Below, piece after piece: positions 43,430 through 54,861 of a DNA stretch of 64,000 bases (positions are counted from its first letter, which is position 1; the number at the start of each line of letters is the position of its first letter). The position numbers were made by a program, and so were the translations under genes. Source of the DNA: Lactobacillus sp. ESL0680 (lineage in GTDB: Bacteria; Bacillota; Bacilli; Lactobacillales; Lactobacillaceae); the NCBI RefSeq assembly GCF_029392855.1, contig NZ_CP113945.1, positions 930,001 through 994,000 of the forward strand, written 5' to 3'. The notes under the pieces were generated by a model, which was not told where the DNA came from, did no database searches, and saw only the letters and a list, made by a program, of their open reading frames with translations.

Positions 43430-45697
43430 CAGCTGCTGATTAACATACATTAATAATTTATTAGTCGGCATTTGTCTTAATTCACTAGCAAAAGTAATTT
43501 GTGAAGTCACCGCGGTAAAGTACTTAGATGCAGACAATGGCTTTTTGGTAGGATTAGGTACCCCAACAATCTGATTATCTTGCAGCTGAACAAAGTTAAG
43601 TTCAAAGAAAACCCGTAAAATAAACAACAAACTATTATAATCCAATCCTAAAAATGGTGCTACCTGACGATAATCTGCCGGCGACAAATCCGGATGGGCA
43701 TAAACATACTTCAAAACGCGAGCAAAATTATCCTTGGCAGGAATACTCTCAACTGGCAGCTGATCCAACAAAAAGCGCAAGTATAACTGCTGATAATCAC
43801 TATTTAAGGCCAAATTCAGTTCTGCTTGGTTATGCGGCACATCAATTAAAGCTGCAACCTCACCATCGCCATGATAGTCACTTACCAAAGTAATTTTATC
43901 AGGATTTATTCCGAGACTATTGGCAGCAACCGGCTGATTTTTAGCATCAAACAACAAGTAACGGTCAGCAAAGCCCATTACGTACTTTTCTTGCCGTAAA
44001 TCAACTACAGGAGCTGAGACAGCTAACTGAGGTGCCTTAAAGATAATACCATCAATAATTCCCTGCAATTTTGTTTGCTTGCGGTACGTATTAAGCCCCA
44101 ACTGAATAAAAATCTGGTCAACAAACGGCAGCAGATTACGTGTAATGTATTCTTTGTTAAAGCCAACAACATCTAACTTACCGCCATCTTTTACTGCTTG
44201 AAAACGAATATGGGTCTTGTCTTTGCCCATAAAATCAAAATTATTAATTCTTGCATGAGTAATACTAAAAGTTGGCTTAACATTGTCTGTACCAAAGGGA
44301 CCAGCAATGTTAATCTCAGCTACCGTGTCAGTTGTCAACTTAGCTAACGGCAATTCAAAGTCATACTGGTTTACTGCCAAATTAGGCGCGCCCTTAAAAC
44401 TAGCTTCAAAAGCATCCCGCAGTGCATCAACTTTGTCAGCAGTCGTCGATAACCCACAAGCAAAATCATGCCCGCCAAATTGCGTTAACAGTTCCTCTTT
44501 TAGCGGCGATAATGCGTCAAATAAGTTAAATCCTGAAATAGACCGACCTGACCCTTTAACAATACCAGCTTCATTTTTAGTTAAAACAATTGTCGGTTTA
44601 TGGAATTTTTCAACAACTTTATTAGCTACTAAACCAAGCACACCCTCGTGAAATTCAGGATCATAAATTACTAGAGTATTCTTCGTTTGCCAGCCATTAA
44701 TCTTAATTTGTTCAATGCATGATTGATAAACTGCTGTCGTTAGTTCCTTGCGCCTATCATTTAGTTCTTCAACTTGATCGGCCAACTGTCTTGCTTGTTC
44801 TTCATCATCAGAAAGTAGTAATTCAACGGCTAAACTAGCATTAGCAAGTCGGCCAACAGCATTTAATCTTGGAGCAATATTGAAACCAACGTCAGTTTCA
44901 TCAATTGAACCTAACTTTAAGCCAGCATTTTTAATTAAAGCTCGCAAACCCGGACGCTGCGTTTGGTTAAGTGCTGCTAAACCGCGTTTGACAATAATAT
45001 GCCCTTCACCCGAAACCTTAACCATGTCGCCAATCGTGCCAATCATGGTAAGATCTAACAAGTCAGACATTGGTTCTTGCATTAATTCGCGACAAATTGT
45101 GTAAGCAACACCAGCACCACAATAGTCATCGAACGGATATTCTTGCCCCGGATAATTACAGTGCACGATTGCATAAGCATCTGGGACTTCTTCTTGAAAA
45201 GTGTGGTGATCCGTAATAATTGTATCAACGCCGTGTTCTTGAGCGTAAGCAACTTCCTTAACGCCAGTTACCCCATTATCTACCGTAATAATCAGCTGCG
45301 TACCGTCGGCAACAATCTTTTGGTAAGCCTCAAGATTAGGGCCATAACCATCACGAAAACGATCAGGAATAAAGTAATGTACATCAGCACCCAAGATTGC
45401 TAATGTTTCCATCATAATCGTTGTCGCCGTGATGCCATCGGCATCGTAATCGCCGTAAATTGTTATCTTTTCACCCTGCTCAACTGCTTCAGTAATCCGG
45501 TCAACAGTCTTATCCATGTCATGCATTAAATTAGGGTCAGCCAGATCTTCTTCAGTAGCATTAAACCAAAAAGCTAATTGCTCATCAGTATTAATTCCAC
45601 GTAAAGAAAACAACTTAGCCGTAATTGGGCTAAGTTGATATTTTTCAATTAACTCAGAAGGCAACTCCTCAGCGGAACGTTGTTTCCACTCAATCAT
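43418..45697 (-). CDS. recJ: single-stranded-DNA-specific exonuclease RecJ
   Basis: A 759-residue DHH-family 5'-3' exonuclease acting in recombinational and mismatch repair. Motif I GDYDADGITATT (82-93) and motif III ITDHHTFQEE give the metal ligands; GGHDFACGLS is the DHHA1 signature. The C-terminal OB and extra Firmicutes domain bring the length above Gram-negative RecJ. It lies 20 bases after lepA on the same strand, probably co-transcribed. Confidence 0.95.
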   Translation of the reverse strand: MIEWKQRSAEELPSELIEKYQLSPITAKLFSLRGINTDEQLAFWFNATEEDLADPNLMHDMDKTVDRITEAVEQGEKITIYGDYDADGITATTIMMETLAILGADVHYFIPDRFRDGYGPNLEAYQKIVADGTQLIITVDNGVTGVKEVAYAQEHGVDTIITDHHTFQEEVPDAYAIVHCNYPGQEYPFDDYCGAGVAYTICRELMQEPMSDLLDLTMIGTIGDMVKVSGEGHIIVKRGLAALNQTQRPGLRALIKNAGLKLGSIDETDVGFNIAPRLNAVGRLANASLAVELLLSDDEEQARQLADQVEELNDRRKELTTAVYQSCIEQIKINGWQTKNTLVIYDPEFHEGVLGLVANKVVEKFHKPTIVLTKNEAGIVKGSGRSISGFNLFDALSPLKEELLTQFGGHDFACGLSTTADKVDALRDAFEASFKGAPNLAVNQYDFELPLAKLTTDTVAEINIAGPFGTDNVKPTFSITHARINNFDFMGKDKTHIRFQAVKDGGKLDVVGFNKEYITRNLLPFVDQIFIQLGLNTYRKQTKLQGIIDGIIFKAPQLAVSAPVVDLRQEKYVMGFADRYLLFDAKNQPVAANSLGINPDKITLVSDYHGDGEVAALIDVPHNQAELNLALNSDYQQLYLRFLLDQLPVESIPAKDNFARVLKYVYAHPDLSPADYRQVAPFLGLDYNSLLFILRVFFELNFVQLQDNQIVGVPNPTKKPLSASKYFTAVTSQITFASELRQMPTNKLLMYVNQQLKKH

Positions 45698-45717
45698 TAA
45701 GTTTTCTCCTCAATATT

Positions 45718-47556
45718 TTACTTTGAATTTAAATCGTCATCGTTCATCTTCAAAACAGCCATAAATGCGTCTTGTGGCACTTCAACGCGGCCAACAGCCT
45801 TCATTCGTTTTTTACCACGCTTTTGCTTTTCGAGCAGTTTAGCACGACGATCTGGGTCACCCGTATGAATTTTCCAAGTAACATCTTTACGATATGGCTT
45901 GACAGTCGCCCGCGAAATAATTTTTGCACCAATCGCACCTTGAATATCAACTTCGAAGTTTTGCCGCGGAATTAATTTCTTGAGCATTGAGGTCATTTGC
46001 CGTGCCCGCTTTTGCGCTTCATCACGGTGAGCAATGAAACTCAGCGCATCAATTGCCTGCTTATTAAGTAAAATATCGATTTTAACTAAGTCAGTTGCAC
46101 GATAGCCGGTAATTTCATAATCAAGTGAGGCATAACCCTTGGTTGAGGACTTTAAATCATCAAAAAAATCGTAAATGATTTCCGCAAGCGGCATGTTGTA
46201 AATTACGTTTACGCGATACTTATCCAAATAATCCATCGTCACAAACTCACCGCGCTTACGCTGGCATAACTCCATCACTGGTCCAACGAAGTCATTAGGA
46301 ACCATTACTTCAGCCTTAACATAAGGTTCTTGAACTTCCCGATATTCACCAGCAGATGGCAAATCAGATGGGTTATCAATTACCTTAGTTGAGCCGTCAT
46401 TCATAATTGCATGGTAGTCAACTGATGGTGCTGTCATTATTAAGTCAAGATCAAATTCTTGTTCTAACCGTTCCTGAACGACATCCATGTGCAGTAATCC
46501 TAAAAAGCCACAGCGAAAGCCAAATCCCAGTGCTGTTGAAGTTTCTGGTTCAAATTCCAAAGCAGCATCATTTAACTGTAATTTTTGCAAGGCTTCTTTT
46601 AAGTCGTCATATTTGGCATTATCAACGGGATACATCCCTGAATAAACCATTGGTGGAATTTGCCGATAACCCGGTAACGGTTCTGCAGTTGGCTGTTCTG
46701 CCGAAGTAATGGTATCCCCAACTCGCGTTTCTCGAACCGATTTAATATTAGCCGTTAAGTAACCAACATCCCCAGCAATTAAAATATCTTTCTTAACCGG
46801 CTGCGGACTAGTAACCCCAACTTCGGTTACTTCGTACTTTTTGCCAGTGTTCATGATTTCAATTTGATCGCCCGGCTTGACTGTCCCTTCCTCAACGCGA
46901 ACAGACAGTACAACACCGCGATAATCGTCATACTTTGAATCAAAAATCAAAGCCTTTAACGGTGCTGTTAAGTCGCCAGCTGGTGCCGGGATTTCCTTAA
47001 CCACCTTTTCAAGCATGTCAGCTATCCCCTGACCTGTTTTACCGGAAACTTCAGCAGCATCTGAAGCATCAAGGCCAAGCATTTCGCCAATTTCTTCCTT
47101 AGCTTGTTCTGGATCAGCTGATGGCAAATCAATCTTATTGATTACTGGAAGGATTTCTAAATCATTGTCGATTGCCAAATAAGTATTGGCTAAAGTCTGG
47201 GCCTGAACTCCTTGTGAAGCATCAACAACTAACAATGCCCCTTCACAGGCCGCAAGTGACCGTGACACTTCATACGAAAAGTCAACGTGTCCCGGGGTAT
47301 CAATTAGGTGGAAAATATAGTCTTCACCATCTTGTGCGTGATATTTAACTTCTACTGAGTTCATCTTGATGGTAATCCCACGTTGCCGCTCTAAAGGCAT
47401 GTCATCAAGCATTTGGTTTTTTAGTTGTCGCTCTGAAACCGTATCGGTCAGTTCCAAAATACGGTCAGCAATTGTTGACTTACCATGATCGATATGGGCA
47501 ACAATTGAAAAGTTGCGAATGTGTTTTTGATAATCTTGTAATTTTTTTATGTCCAT
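45718..47556 (-). CDS. lepA: elongation factor 4 (LepA), ribosome back-translocase GTPase
   Basis: A 612-residue translational GTPase. The P-loop is AHIDHGKST (residues 20-28), followed by the G3 DTPGHVDF and G4 NKIDLP. The LepA-specific C-terminal domain ends in [22 protein letters not shown]. It acts on stalled ribosomes or in subunit assembly. It lies after the dnaJ terminator and leads recJ. Confidence 0.97.
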   Translation of the reverse strand: MDIKKLQDYQKHIRNFSIVAHIDHGKSTIADRILELTDTVSERQLKNQMLDDMPLERQRGITIKMNSVEVKYHAQDGEDYIFHLIDTPGHVDFSYEVSRSLAACEGALLVVDASQGVQAQTLANTYLAIDNDLEILPVINKIDLPSADPEQAKEEIGEMLGLDASDAAEVSGKTGQGIADMLEKVVKEIPAPAGDLTAPLKALIFDSKYDDYRGVVLSVRVEEGTVKPGDQIEIMNTGKKYEVTEVGVTSPQPVKKDILIAGDVGYLTANIKSVRETRVGDTITSAEQPTAEPLPGYRQIPPMVYSGMYPVDNAKYDDLKEALQKLQLNDAALEFEPETSTALGFGFRCGFLGLLHMDVVQERLEQEFDLDLIMTAPSVDYHAIMNDGSTKVIDNPSDLPSAGEYREVQEPYVKAEVMVPNDFVGPVMELCQRKRGEFVTMDYLDKYRVNVIYNMPLAEIIYDFFDDLKSSTKGYASLDYEITGYRATDLVKIDILLNKQAIDALSFIAHRDEAQKRARQMTSMLKKLIPRQNFEVDIQGAIGAKIISRATVKPYRKDVTWKIHTGDPDRRAKLLEKQKRGKKRMKAVGRVEVPQDAFMAVLKMNDDDLNSK

Positions 47557-47646
47557 AAATTATTTGCACCCTTTAATTCTATCTCTACTATTATAGCAAA
47601 TTCGTAAGGGCAGTTGAAATTAATTAGGGGCTCCACTAATTTTTAA

Positions 47647-47678
47647 AAGAAAAAGAATCCTAAAATATAGGATTCTTA
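47647..47678 (-). terminator. terminator after dnaJ
   Basis: AAGAATCCTA / TAGGATTCTT hairpin with T-rich tail on the minus strand, closing the heat-shock operon. Confidence 0.9.
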
Positions 47679-47683
47679 ACTAA

Positions 47684-48829
47684 TTACTTCAATTTTTCTT
47701 TTAAGCGTTCAAAAAAGCCTTTCTCTTGTGGGGTAATTGAACCACCACCAGCCTTGACAAAGTCAACCAATGCTTCTTTTTGCTTGTCGTTAATTGACTC
47801 TGGAATTTGCACTTGAACGGTTGTTATTTGGTCACCATTGCCATTACCGCGCAAATATGGGACACCTTCGCCGCGCAACGTAAATTTCTTATTCGGTTGC
47901 GTACCAGCAGGAATCTTCAGCTTACTCTTACCGTGAACCGTCTTAATATCAATCTCATCTCCCAAAGTTGCTTGCGCAAACGAAATTGGTACTGTGGTAT
48001 AAATTGTATTGCCACTACGTTCAAAGTCTTTGGATGGCTTAATCCGGTAACTAATGTACAAGTCACCGTAAGGTCCACCGTTTTTACCGGCTTCACCTTG
48101 ACCGTCATAACGTAACTGTTGGCCATTATCAATACCAGCAGGAATATTAACTTCAATAGTATTTTTACCATCGACAGTTCCGTTACCATGACAGGTTTGA
48201 CATGGGTGTTCAATAATGACACCCTTACCATGACACTTATCACAGACTGTCTGACGACGAATCATTCCGAGCATCGACTTTTGGGTCACAGTCATATAAC
48301 CAGAACCATGACACTTATCACAGGTAATTGGGTGCGTGCCCTTTTCAGCACCAGTTCCTTGACAAGTAGAACAAGTTTCACTGCGAGTATAAGAAACTTG
48401 CGTCTTTTTACCCGTAATTGCATCCATAAAATCAATTGTTAATGTGTAGTCTAGGTCTTGACCACGCTTTGGAGCAGTCGGATTGGCTTGAGCCTGGCTA
48501 CTACCGCCGCCACCGCCAAAGAAATCATTGAAAATATCGCCAAAATCACCAAAACCGCTAAAGTCGCCGTAACCTTGACCAGCACCGCCGCCAAAGCCGC
48601 CTTGGCCATTAACACCGGCAGAACCAAATTGGTCATACTGAGCCCGTTTTTGCTTATCATGCAAAACCTCATAGGCCTCGTTGACTTCTTTATACTTTTC
48701 TTCAGCTCCAGCTTCATGATTTAAGTCTGGGTGATACTTCTTAGCTAATTTACGGTAAGCAGAGTTAATTTCTTTATCACTGGCATTACGATCAACGCCT
48801 AGCACATTATAATAGTCTTCTTGTGCCAT
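47684..48829 (-). CDS. dnaJ: chaperone DnaJ
   Basis: A 381-residue Hsp40. The J domain has KYHPDLN (HPD motif); a glycine/phenylalanine-rich segment spans about 75-115; and four zinc motifs ([32 protein letters not shown]) are complete. It delivers substrates to DnaK and stimulates its ATPase. It is the last gene of hrcA-grpE-dnaK-dnaJ, separated from dnaK by a weak hairpin. Confidence 0.97.
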   Translation of the reverse strand: MAQEDYYNVLGVDRNASDKEINSAYRKLAKKYHPDLNHEAGAEEKYKEVNEAYEVLHDKQKRAQYDQFGSAGVNGQGGFGGGAGQGYGDFSGFGDFGDIFNDFFGGGGGSSQAQANPTAPKRGQDLDYTLTIDFMDAITGKKTQVSYTRSETCSTCQGTGAEKGTHPITCDKCHGSGYMTVTQKSMLGMIRRQTVCDKCHGKGVIIEHPCQTCHGNGTVDGKNTIEVNIPAGIDNGQQLRYDGQGEAGKNGGPYGDLYISYRIKPSKDFERSGNTIYTTVPISFAQATLGDEIDIKTVHGKSKLKIPAGTQPNKKFTLRGEGVPYLRGNGNGDQITTVQVQIPESINDKQKEALVDFVKAGGGSITPQEKGFFERLKEKLK

Positions 48830-48852
48830 CTATTAAAAGCTCCTCACTTTCC

Positions 48853-48889
48853 AAAAGAAAAGAACTACTTTTGTGGCAGTTCTTTTCTA
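48853..48889 (-). terminator. hairpin between dnaK and dnaJ
   Basis: AGAAAAGAACT / AGTTCTTTTCT; the T-run is interrupted, so it is probably a partial terminator or processing site that lowers dnaJ output. Confidence 0.6.
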
Positions 48890-48910
48890 ATTTATTCAAT
48901 TATAAACCCT

Positions 48911-50764
48911 TTACTTGTCTGGGTCTACTTTGTGGAATTCGCCGTCAGTTGCAGAACCATCACTAGCATTGCCGTCTTGTGAACCTGGGTTCTGTGGACC
49001 AGCTTGGCCAGCTGCGTCAGCGCCACCATTAGCTTGGTACAATTTAACAGCTAAATCTTGAGCAACCTTAGTTAATTCATCCTTCTTGGACTTCATTTCA
49101 TCTAAGTTATTGTCTTGTTGCGCCTTCTTCAAAGCATCAAGGGCATCTTGAACCTTCTTGGTGTCGTCTTCGGAAATCTTGTCGTTATCCTTAACTTCCT
49201 TTAAGGTCTTTTCAGTTGAGAAGATCAATTGGTCAACTTCATTACGTAAGTCAACTTCTTCCTTCTTCTTCTTGTCCTCTTCGGCATGTTCTTCGGCTTC
49301 TTTTTGCATCTTCTTGATTTCTTCATCAGAAAGACCGGATGAACTCTTGATGGTAATCTTTTGTTCCTTACCAGTACCCATATCCTTAGCAGAAACATTA
49401 ACAATACCGTTCTTGTCAATATCAAATGTAACTTGAATTTGTGGGACACCACGAGGTGCAGCAGGAATATCAGTTAATTCAAAACGACCTAAAGTCTTGT
49501 CGTCTTGAGCCATTGGGCGTTCACCTTGCAAAACATGAACGTCAACGGCTGGTTGATTATCTGCGGCAGTTGAAAAGATTTGACTCTTAGAAGTTGGGAT
49601 AGTTGTGTTCTTTTCAATTAACTTAGTGAAGACACCACCCATGGTTTCAATACCAAGAGATAATGGCGTAACATCAAGCAAGACAACGTCCTTAACATCA
49701 CCAGAGATAACCCCACCTTGAATGGCAGCACCTAAGGCAACGGCTTCATCAGGGTTGATTGAGTGGTCAGGTTCCTTGCCAGCCCACTTCTTAACAGCTT
49801 CTTGAACAGCAGGAATTCTTGTTGAACCACCGTTTAAGATAACTTTATCAATGTCGCTAACTGTTAAATCAGCATCCTTTAAGGCATTGTCAAAAGCAAC
49901 CTTAGTACGGTCAACCAAGTCACTGGTTAATTCGTCAAACTTAGCACGAGTTAAGTCAGTTTCAAGGTGCAAAGGTCCAGCTTCACCAGCAGAAATGAAC
50001 GGTAAGGAAATGTGAGTTGATGATACACCAGACAAGTCTTTCTTAGCCTTTTCAGCAGCATCCTTTAACCGTTGTAAAGCCATCTTGTCTTTAGATAAGT
50101 CAACACCATTTTCATCCTTGAAGTTTTGGATGAGCCAATCCATGATCTTGTTATCAAAGTCGTCACCACCAAGGTGAGTATCACCGTTAGTTGACAATAC
50201 CTGGAAGACACCGTCACCTAATTGCAATACGGAAACGTCGAAAGTACCACCACCAAGGTCGTAAACTAAGACTTTTTCATCTTCAGCATCTTTATCAAGA
50301 CCGTAAGCAAGTGAAGAAGCAGTAGGTTCGTTGATAATCCGCTTAATGTCTAAACCAGCAATCTTACCAGCATCTTTAGTAGCTTGACGTTGTGCGTCGT
50401 TGAAGTATGCAGGAACAGTAACAACAGCGTCAGTAACCTTTTCGCCTAAGTAATCTTCAGAGAATTTCTTAATGTATTGCAAAATCATTGCTGAAATTTC
50501 TTGAGGAGTGTAGGACTTGTCACCAATCTTAACTTTGTAATCTGCTTCACCCATGTGACGCTTAATTGAAATGACAGTATTTGGGTTAGTGATTGCTTGC
50601 CGCTTGGCAACTTCACCAACTTGAATTTCACCATCTTTAAAAGCAACTACTGATGGTGTAGTCCGGTTACCTTCTGGGTTAGTAATAATTTTTGGTTCTT
50701 TTCCTTCAAGAACGGCAACTGCTGAGTTAGTCGTTCCGAGGTCGATTCCGATAACTTTTGACAT
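48911..50764 (-). CDS. dnaK: chaperone DnaK (Hsp70)
   Basis: A 617-residue Hsp70. The nucleotide-binding signatures [29 protein letters not shown] and [14 protein letters not shown] are present. The substrate domain and a helical lid follow, and the C-terminus is the usual Gly/Asp-rich tail. It is third in the HrcA-controlled operon. Codon use is highly biased, fitting abundance. ATG at 50764 follows AAAGGATG. Confidence 0.98.
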   Translation of the reverse strand: MSKVIGIDLGTTNSAVAVLEGKEPKIITNPEGNRTTPSVVAFKDGEIQVGEVAKRQAITNPNTVISIKRHMGEADYKVKIGDKSYTPQEISAMILQYIKKFSEDYLGEKVTDAVVTVPAYFNDAQRQATKDAGKIAGLDIKRIINEPTASSLAYGLDKDAEDEKVLVYDLGGGTFDVSVLQLGDGVFQVLSTNGDTHLGGDDFDNKIMDWLIQNFKDENGVDLSKDKMALQRLKDAAEKAKKDLSGVSSTHISLPFISAGEAGPLHLETDLTRAKFDELTSDLVDRTKVAFDNALKDADLTVSDIDKVILNGGSTRIPAVQEAVKKWAGKEPDHSINPDEAVALGAAIQGGVISGDVKDVVLLDVTPLSLGIETMGGVFTKLIEKNTTIPTSKSQIFSTAADNQPAVDVHVLQGERPMAQDDKTLGRFELTDIPAAPRGVPQIQVTFDIDKNGIVNVSAKDMGTGKEQKITIKSSSGLSDEEIKKMQKEAEEHAEEDKKKKEEVDLRNEVDQLIFSTEKTLKEVKDNDKISEDDTKKVQDALDALKKAQQDNNLDEMKSKKDELTKVAQDLAVKLYQANGGADAAGQAGPQNPGSQDGNASDGSATDGEFHKVDPDK

Positions 50765-50781
50765 TGATTAACATCCTTTCA

Positions 50782-51372
50782 CTATTGTGCAACAACAACC
50801 ATTGCTGGTCTTAATGTACGGTCTTTATATTGATATCCTTTTTGTAAAACTTGGACAACGTGGTCCTTTTGATCATCGCTGCTGGCTGCAACTGTTTGTA
50901 CAGCTTGATGCAGTGTCGGATCAAATTTAACACCTTCAGCCTCAATTTCACTAATCCCGTGATCTTTCATGGCCTTAACTAAAGAATCAAGTGTCATTTG
51001 CACACCCTTCTTTAGTTGCTTCGATGCTTCATCATCAACTTCAGTAGCCAAAGCCCGCTCTAAATTATCCATTGCTGGCAAAACGTCCTTAGCTAAAGAT
51101 TGTGATTCGTACTTAATTAATTGAGCCCGTTCTTTATTATAACGGCCTTGCATATTCTGCATTTCTGCCTGACTACGCAAATACTTATCTTCAAAATCTT
51201 TACTATCAGCTTGCGCCTTAGTTAATTCTTCTTGAAGCTTTTGCTCAGGTGTTTTTTCTTGTTTGTTAGCTTCAGTAGTCTGCTCTTTTGTTTCATTTTC
51301 TGATTCTGAATTTTCAGCAGTTACTTTTGTTTGATCTAAATCTTTTTCACTAGGAAAATCTTTTTTACTCAC
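50782..51372 (-). CDS. grpE: nucleotide exchange factor GrpE
   Basis: A 196-residue protein with a charged N-terminal tail, a long coiled coil (about 45-120) and a C-terminal beta domain ([19 protein letters not shown]). It releases ADP from DnaK. The start is GTG at 51372, after a good AAAGGAGG at the right spacing. It follows hrcA by 12 bases. Confidence 0.95.
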   Translation of the reverse strand: MSKKDFPSEKDLDQTKVTAENSESENETKEQTTEANKQEKTPEQKLQEELTKAQADSKDFEDKYLRSQAEMQNMQGRYNKERAQLIKYESQSLAKDVLPAMDNLERALATEVDDEASKQLKKGVQMTLDSLVKAMKDHGISEIEAEGVKFDPTLHQAVQTVAASSDDQKDHVVQVLQKGYQYKDRTLRPAMVVVAQ

Positions 51373-51384
51373 AGCTAACCTCCT

Positions 51385-52434
51385 TTATTTAAATCGGCCG
51401 TAGTATTCAAGCAACTTTTTCGCAAGCTCATTTCTAAAATATTCAAGCAAGCCGATTACTTGTGAATACGGCATATTAGTTGGGCCCAGCAAGGCAATAA
51501 TGCCTTTGCCATGCGAACCAACACTATATTCTGCAGTTAACAGACTGTAATCCTTTAATAACTCGTTTGGTAATTCTGAACCTAAGCTAACTCTAACAGG
51601 AAAACGTCCTGAATTGGAAGTTGGCTTATAGGCTTCAAGATTTGCAAGCAAATCATCGTGGTCAACCAGTTCATATAATGAACGGATATCTGAAACATCA
51701 TTAGTCGAAGAATTATTCAACAAATTGATCTGACCATCAACATATAATTGTTCGCTGGCAGCATCGTTAATGACATCTTCAACTAACTCAATCAGCTCAC
51801 TAGCATGCTTACTGTTGGCATTTTCACCCAAGGCTTTACTAAGCATCTCCGGTGTAATTTCAGCTAAGCTCTTACCAACCAGTTCATCATTAATCATGCG
51901 AACAGCTTTTTCAATTTCATCACCATGAATATTGCGTGGCAAGTGATAAACTTGATTCTGCACGCTGCCATCACTGGTAACCAAAATTGCCATTACTTGC
52001 CGACCAACCAGTGGCACAATGCGAAAACCCGTTACAGTCACATCGCGGCTTTCTGGCCCTTCCGCAAAAGCTGTATAGTTGGTTAAATCGGATAAGATTC
52101 TAGCTGCTTCCTGAACGATTTCGTTTACTTGATGAAATGGACGGTCAAGCTGATTAATAATCTTAGTGTAAACAGATTCGGGAATCTGCAGCGGCTCAAC
52201 CAGGTTATCGAGATAATAGCGATAGCCTTCAGTAGAAGGAACTCGTCCACTAGAGGAATGAGTTTTTTCAATCAGCCCTCGATCTTCCAAAACAGCCATT
52301 TCGTTCCTGATTGTTGCACTCGATACTTTAATCGGCAACTGACTCATCACCGTCTTTGAACCTACCGGATCATGAGTCTGTGTAAAATCGTTAATGATTG
52401 TTTTTAAAATAAGTTCTTGACGCTCGGTCAACAT
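51385..52434 (-). CDS. hrcA: heat-shock repressor HrcA
   Basis: A 349-residue repressor of the class I heat-shock genes. The N-terminal winged helix ([20 protein letters not shown] to [20 protein letters not shown]) binds CIRCE; the GAF-like remainder needs GroEL to stay folded. The ATG at 52434 is chosen over upstream frames, which overlap the CIRCE region. It is the first gene of its operon and autoregulated. Confidence 0.96.
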   Translation of the reverse strand: MLTERQELILKTIINDFTQTHDPVGSKTVMSQLPIKVSSATIRNEMAVLEDRGLIEKTHSSSGRVPSTEGYRYYLDNLVEPLQIPESVYTKIINQLDRPFHQVNEIVQEAARILSDLTNYTAFAEGPESRDVTVTGFRIVPLVGRQVMAILVTSDGSVQNQVYHLPRNIHGDEIEKAVRMINDELVGKSLAEITPEMLSKALGENANSKHASELIELVEDVINDAASEQLYVDGQINLLNNSSTNDVSDIRSLYELVDHDDLLANLEAYKPTSNSGRFPVRVSLGSELPNELLKDYSLLTAEYSVGSHGKGIIALLGPTNMPYSQVIGLLEYFRNELAKKLLEYYGRFK

Positions 52435-52451
52435 AAATATCGCCCTCACTT

Positions 52452-52526
52452 TTAGCACTCTCATATCTTTTGTGCTAACAATTATTATGATACTAGCATT
52501 TAGCAGAATGTCAAGCCGAGTGCTAA
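52452..52526 (-). promoter_or_regulatory. two CIRCE operators and promoter of the hrcA operon
   Basis: CIRCE-like inverted repeats TTAGCACTC-N9-TTGTGCTAA (52452-52478) and TTAGCAGAA-N9-GAGTGCTAA (52500-52526). Each has one perfect and one imperfect arm. The -35 TTGACA (52509-52514, minus) lies inside the second element, so HrcA binding would block RNA polymerase. Confidence 0.92.
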
Positions 52527-52550
52527 AAATATTTACATTTTCCAGCAATT

Positions 52551-52584
52551 AAAAATTTCCACCTACTTTTTAAGGTAGGTGGAA
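52551..52584 (-). terminator. terminator after ribF
   Basis: TTCCACCTAC / GTAGGTGGAA hairpin followed on the minus strand by a T-run, 5 bases beyond ribF. Confidence 0.9.
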
Positions 52585-52588
52585 GTCT

Positions 52589-53518
52589 TTATTTATCAGC
52601 AAAGTAAGCCTTTATCTCTGCTTCATCATGCGCCATTTGTTTTTTTAATTCTGCAAGATTCGCAAACTTGATTTCGCCTCGCGTATACTTGTACCATTTG
52701 ATAACCATCTTTTCCCCGTATGCTTCTTGATCGAAGCCAAACAGGTTAGATTCAATAAAAATACGTTTACCTTCATTAATAGTAACGTTGTAGCCAACAC
52801 TGGTCATAGAATCATACCATTTGCCGCCAATGTTTGTTTTAGTCGCATAAACGCCCACTTTAGGTAAAACCTTGTTCTCAGTCCAAACCAAATTAGCAGT
52901 TGGATAGCCCAGCTTGTGACCATTACGTAAGCCGTGGCCAACAATTCCAGACATCACATACGGCGAACCTAAAAGCTGTGCCGCCAGCTTCATATCACCG
53001 CTACTAATTGCTCGTCTAATTTCCGTTGAACCAATTTTTTGACCATCATAAGTTTGCTTTGGCACATCAATAATCTTGAATCTACCCTTAGCAAATTTAG
53101 GAAAATTCTTCATATTAGCAATATCTTTGGGACCATAAGTGTAATCAAAGCCAGCAACAACAGTATCCGCTTTGAGCCGAACAATAATTTGATCGACAAA
53201 TTCCTGTGCTGATAATTTACTAAAACCGGTATTAAAATGCATCACAAGTAGGTAATCTACACCTAATTGTTCCATTTTATAAGCCTTTTCATCTAGACTA
53301 TCAATATAAACAACTTGCGACTTTTGATAAACTTCTTTTGGATGACGATCAAATGTCATTACGACAAGCGGCAATTGCTTCTCACGTGCAGTCGTACGGG
53401 CTAATTCAATCAAATGCTGGTGCCCGCGATGAACACCATCAAAAAAGCCTAACGCTAACACAATTTTACTTGGAATTAAATTTTCTTTAACTGGATAAGT
53501 TAAATGGATAATTTGCAC
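52589..53518 (-). CDS. ribF: bifunctional riboflavin kinase/FAD synthetase
   Basis: A 309-residue enzyme making FMN then FAD. The N-terminal adenylyltransferase has GFFDGVHRGHQHLI (residues 28-41) and VAGFDYTYG; the C-terminal kinase has GHGLRNGHKLGYPTANL. Start is GTG at 53518 after AAGG. It ends the nusA-infB cluster. Its products supply the fumarate reductases, nitroreductase and NADH chemistry in this window. Confidence 0.96.
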   Translation of the reverse strand: MQIIHLTYPVKENLIPSKIVLALGFFDGVHRGHQHLIELARTTAREKQLPLVVMTFDRHPKEVYQKSQVVYIDSLDEKAYKMEQLGVDYLLVMHFNTGFSKLSAQEFVDQIIVRLKADTVVAGFDYTYGPKDIANMKNFPKFAKGRFKIIDVPKQTYDGQKIGSTEIRRAISSGDMKLAAQLLGSPYVMSGIVGHGLRNGHKLGYPTANLVWTENKVLPKVGVYATKTNIGGKWYDSMTSVGYNVTINEGKRIFIESNLFGFDQEAYGEKMVIKWYKYTRGEIKFANLAELKKQMAHDEAEIKAYFADK

Positions 53519-53537
53519 AATAAGACCTTCATTTCAC

Positions 53538-54431
53538 CTATTCATTTTGCAAGAGCATCAAGTCGGGACGGTACTTTTCTGCATCCTTTTGATAAATTGC
53601 CTTAACCTTATTATTGTATCGTAATGCAACCTGATTTGCATCAGTTTCTAAAGCAATCGCGGCGCCATTTTTCACTTTTAGCCACTGATCCGTAGTCAAA
53701 TCAACTTGCGGATAATTTTTGAAAAAGGCATCAATCGGCTGAATTAGTTGCTCAGCTTTCTCCGGATCGGCAACAATCTCATCCAAGCTAACTGCCTGAT
53801 TAATGTCAAATCCTGAACTTGCTGTTCGGCGCAGATTACTCATTACAGCTGGAACACCCAGCTTTTGCCCCAAATCATTAACTAATGAACGTACGTAAGT
53901 CCCCTTACTGCATTCAATTGCAAAGCTGAATTCTTCTTGGCCTTTTTCCGGATCAAAACTTGGTTGCCCCGTTAAATTATAAGCTAGAACGTCAACTTGT
54001 CTTTTAGGTCGTTCAACTTCAATTCCCGCACGTGCATATTCATACAAGTGCTTACCGTTAACACGTACTGCCGAGTAAATCGGTGGTACCTGCTCAATTC
54101 GACCAATGAATGATTGCATCCCTTGCTTAATCACATCTGCTGAAATTGGTTCAGTTACATTTTTAGTTGCTAGAGTTTTACCACTAATATCACAGCTATC
54201 AGTAGCATAGCCCAAAATGCCAGTACCCTCATACTTTTTGTTTTGCGTATGCATTAATTCAATCAGCTTAGTTGCTTGACCAATCGCAATTGGCAGTACT
54301 CCCGTAACATCGGGATCAAGTGTTCCAGCATGTCCAATTTTTTTGATGTGCAAGGCTTTACGCAAATGATACACGACATCAGCGCTCGTCATTCCTTTAG
54401 CCTTATCAATTACTAAAATTCCGTTTAACAT
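53538..54431 (-). CDS. truB: tRNA pseudouridine-55 synthase
   Basis: A 297-residue enzyme that converts U55 of tRNA to pseudouridine. The catalytic Asp39 lies in [15 protein letters not shown]; the thumb loop and C-terminal PUA-like domain follow. A terminator-like hairpin precedes it, so expression may be lower than rbfA. It is 20 bases before ribF. Confidence 0.96.
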   Translation of the reverse strand: MLNGILVIDKAKGMTSADVVYHLRKALHIKKIGHAGTLDPDVTGVLPIAIGQATKLIELMHTQNKKYEGTGILGYATDSCDISGKTLATKNVTEPISADVIKQGMQSFIGRIEQVPPIYSAVRVNGKHLYEYARAGIEVERPKRQVDVLAYNLTGQPSFDPEKGQEEFSFAIECSKGTYVRSLVNDLGQKLGVPAVMSNLRRTASSGFDINQAVSLDEIVADPEKAEQLIQPIDAFFKNYPQVDLTTDQWLKVKNGAAIALETDANQVALRYNNKVKAIYQKDAEKYRPDLMLLQNE

Positions 54432-54456
54432 TTTTTAAACCTGTCTTCATTAAAAA

Positions 54457-54478
54457 AGCGCCACAAAGGCGCCCTTTT
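54457..54478 (-). terminator. internal terminator between rbfA and truB
   Basis: AAGCGCC / GGCGCCC hairpin with T-run on the minus strand, starting at the rbfA stop. Probably attenuates the distal genes. Confidence 0.7.
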
Positions 54479-54840
54479 TAATTATTACGATCTGCTTCTT
54501 GCTTTTTTAAATCAGCAATTAACTTATCGATTTTACTACCATATTTAACAGAGTTGTCGCGCTTAAAAATCAATTCAGGAACTTTGTAAACCGTCAAAAT
54601 TTGCCCGAGCAAGTGACGCATCATTCCCTTAGCCTTTTCTAAGCCGGCAGCAGCTTCTTCTTCTTTCTTAGGATTATCAGAGAGAATACTGTAATAAATA
54701 GTTGCATATGATAAATCATTAGTACATTCAACCGCAGTAATTGTAACATCATTGACACGCGGATCACGAATGTTTTTCCGCAAAATTTTGGTTAATTCAC
54801 GGAGGATTTCTCCTTCAACACGACCAATTCTGTGCTTCAT
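54478..54840 (-). CDS. rbfA: ribosome-binding factor A
   Basis: A 120-residue KH-like protein that matures 16S rRNA at the 30S subunit. RVEGEILRELTKIL and the KxxPELIFKRDNSVKYGSKID segment are typical. ATG at 54840 follows GGAGGAAAG. It lies 21 bases after infB. Confidence 0.95.
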   Translation of the reverse strand: MKHRIGRVEGEILRELTKILRKNIRDPRVNDVTITAVECTNDLSYATIYYSILSDNPKKEEEAAAGLEKAKGMMRHLLGQILTVYKVPELIFKRDNSVKYGSKIDKLIADLKKQEADRNN

Positions 54841-54861
54841 ACTTTCCTCCCAGTAAAATTA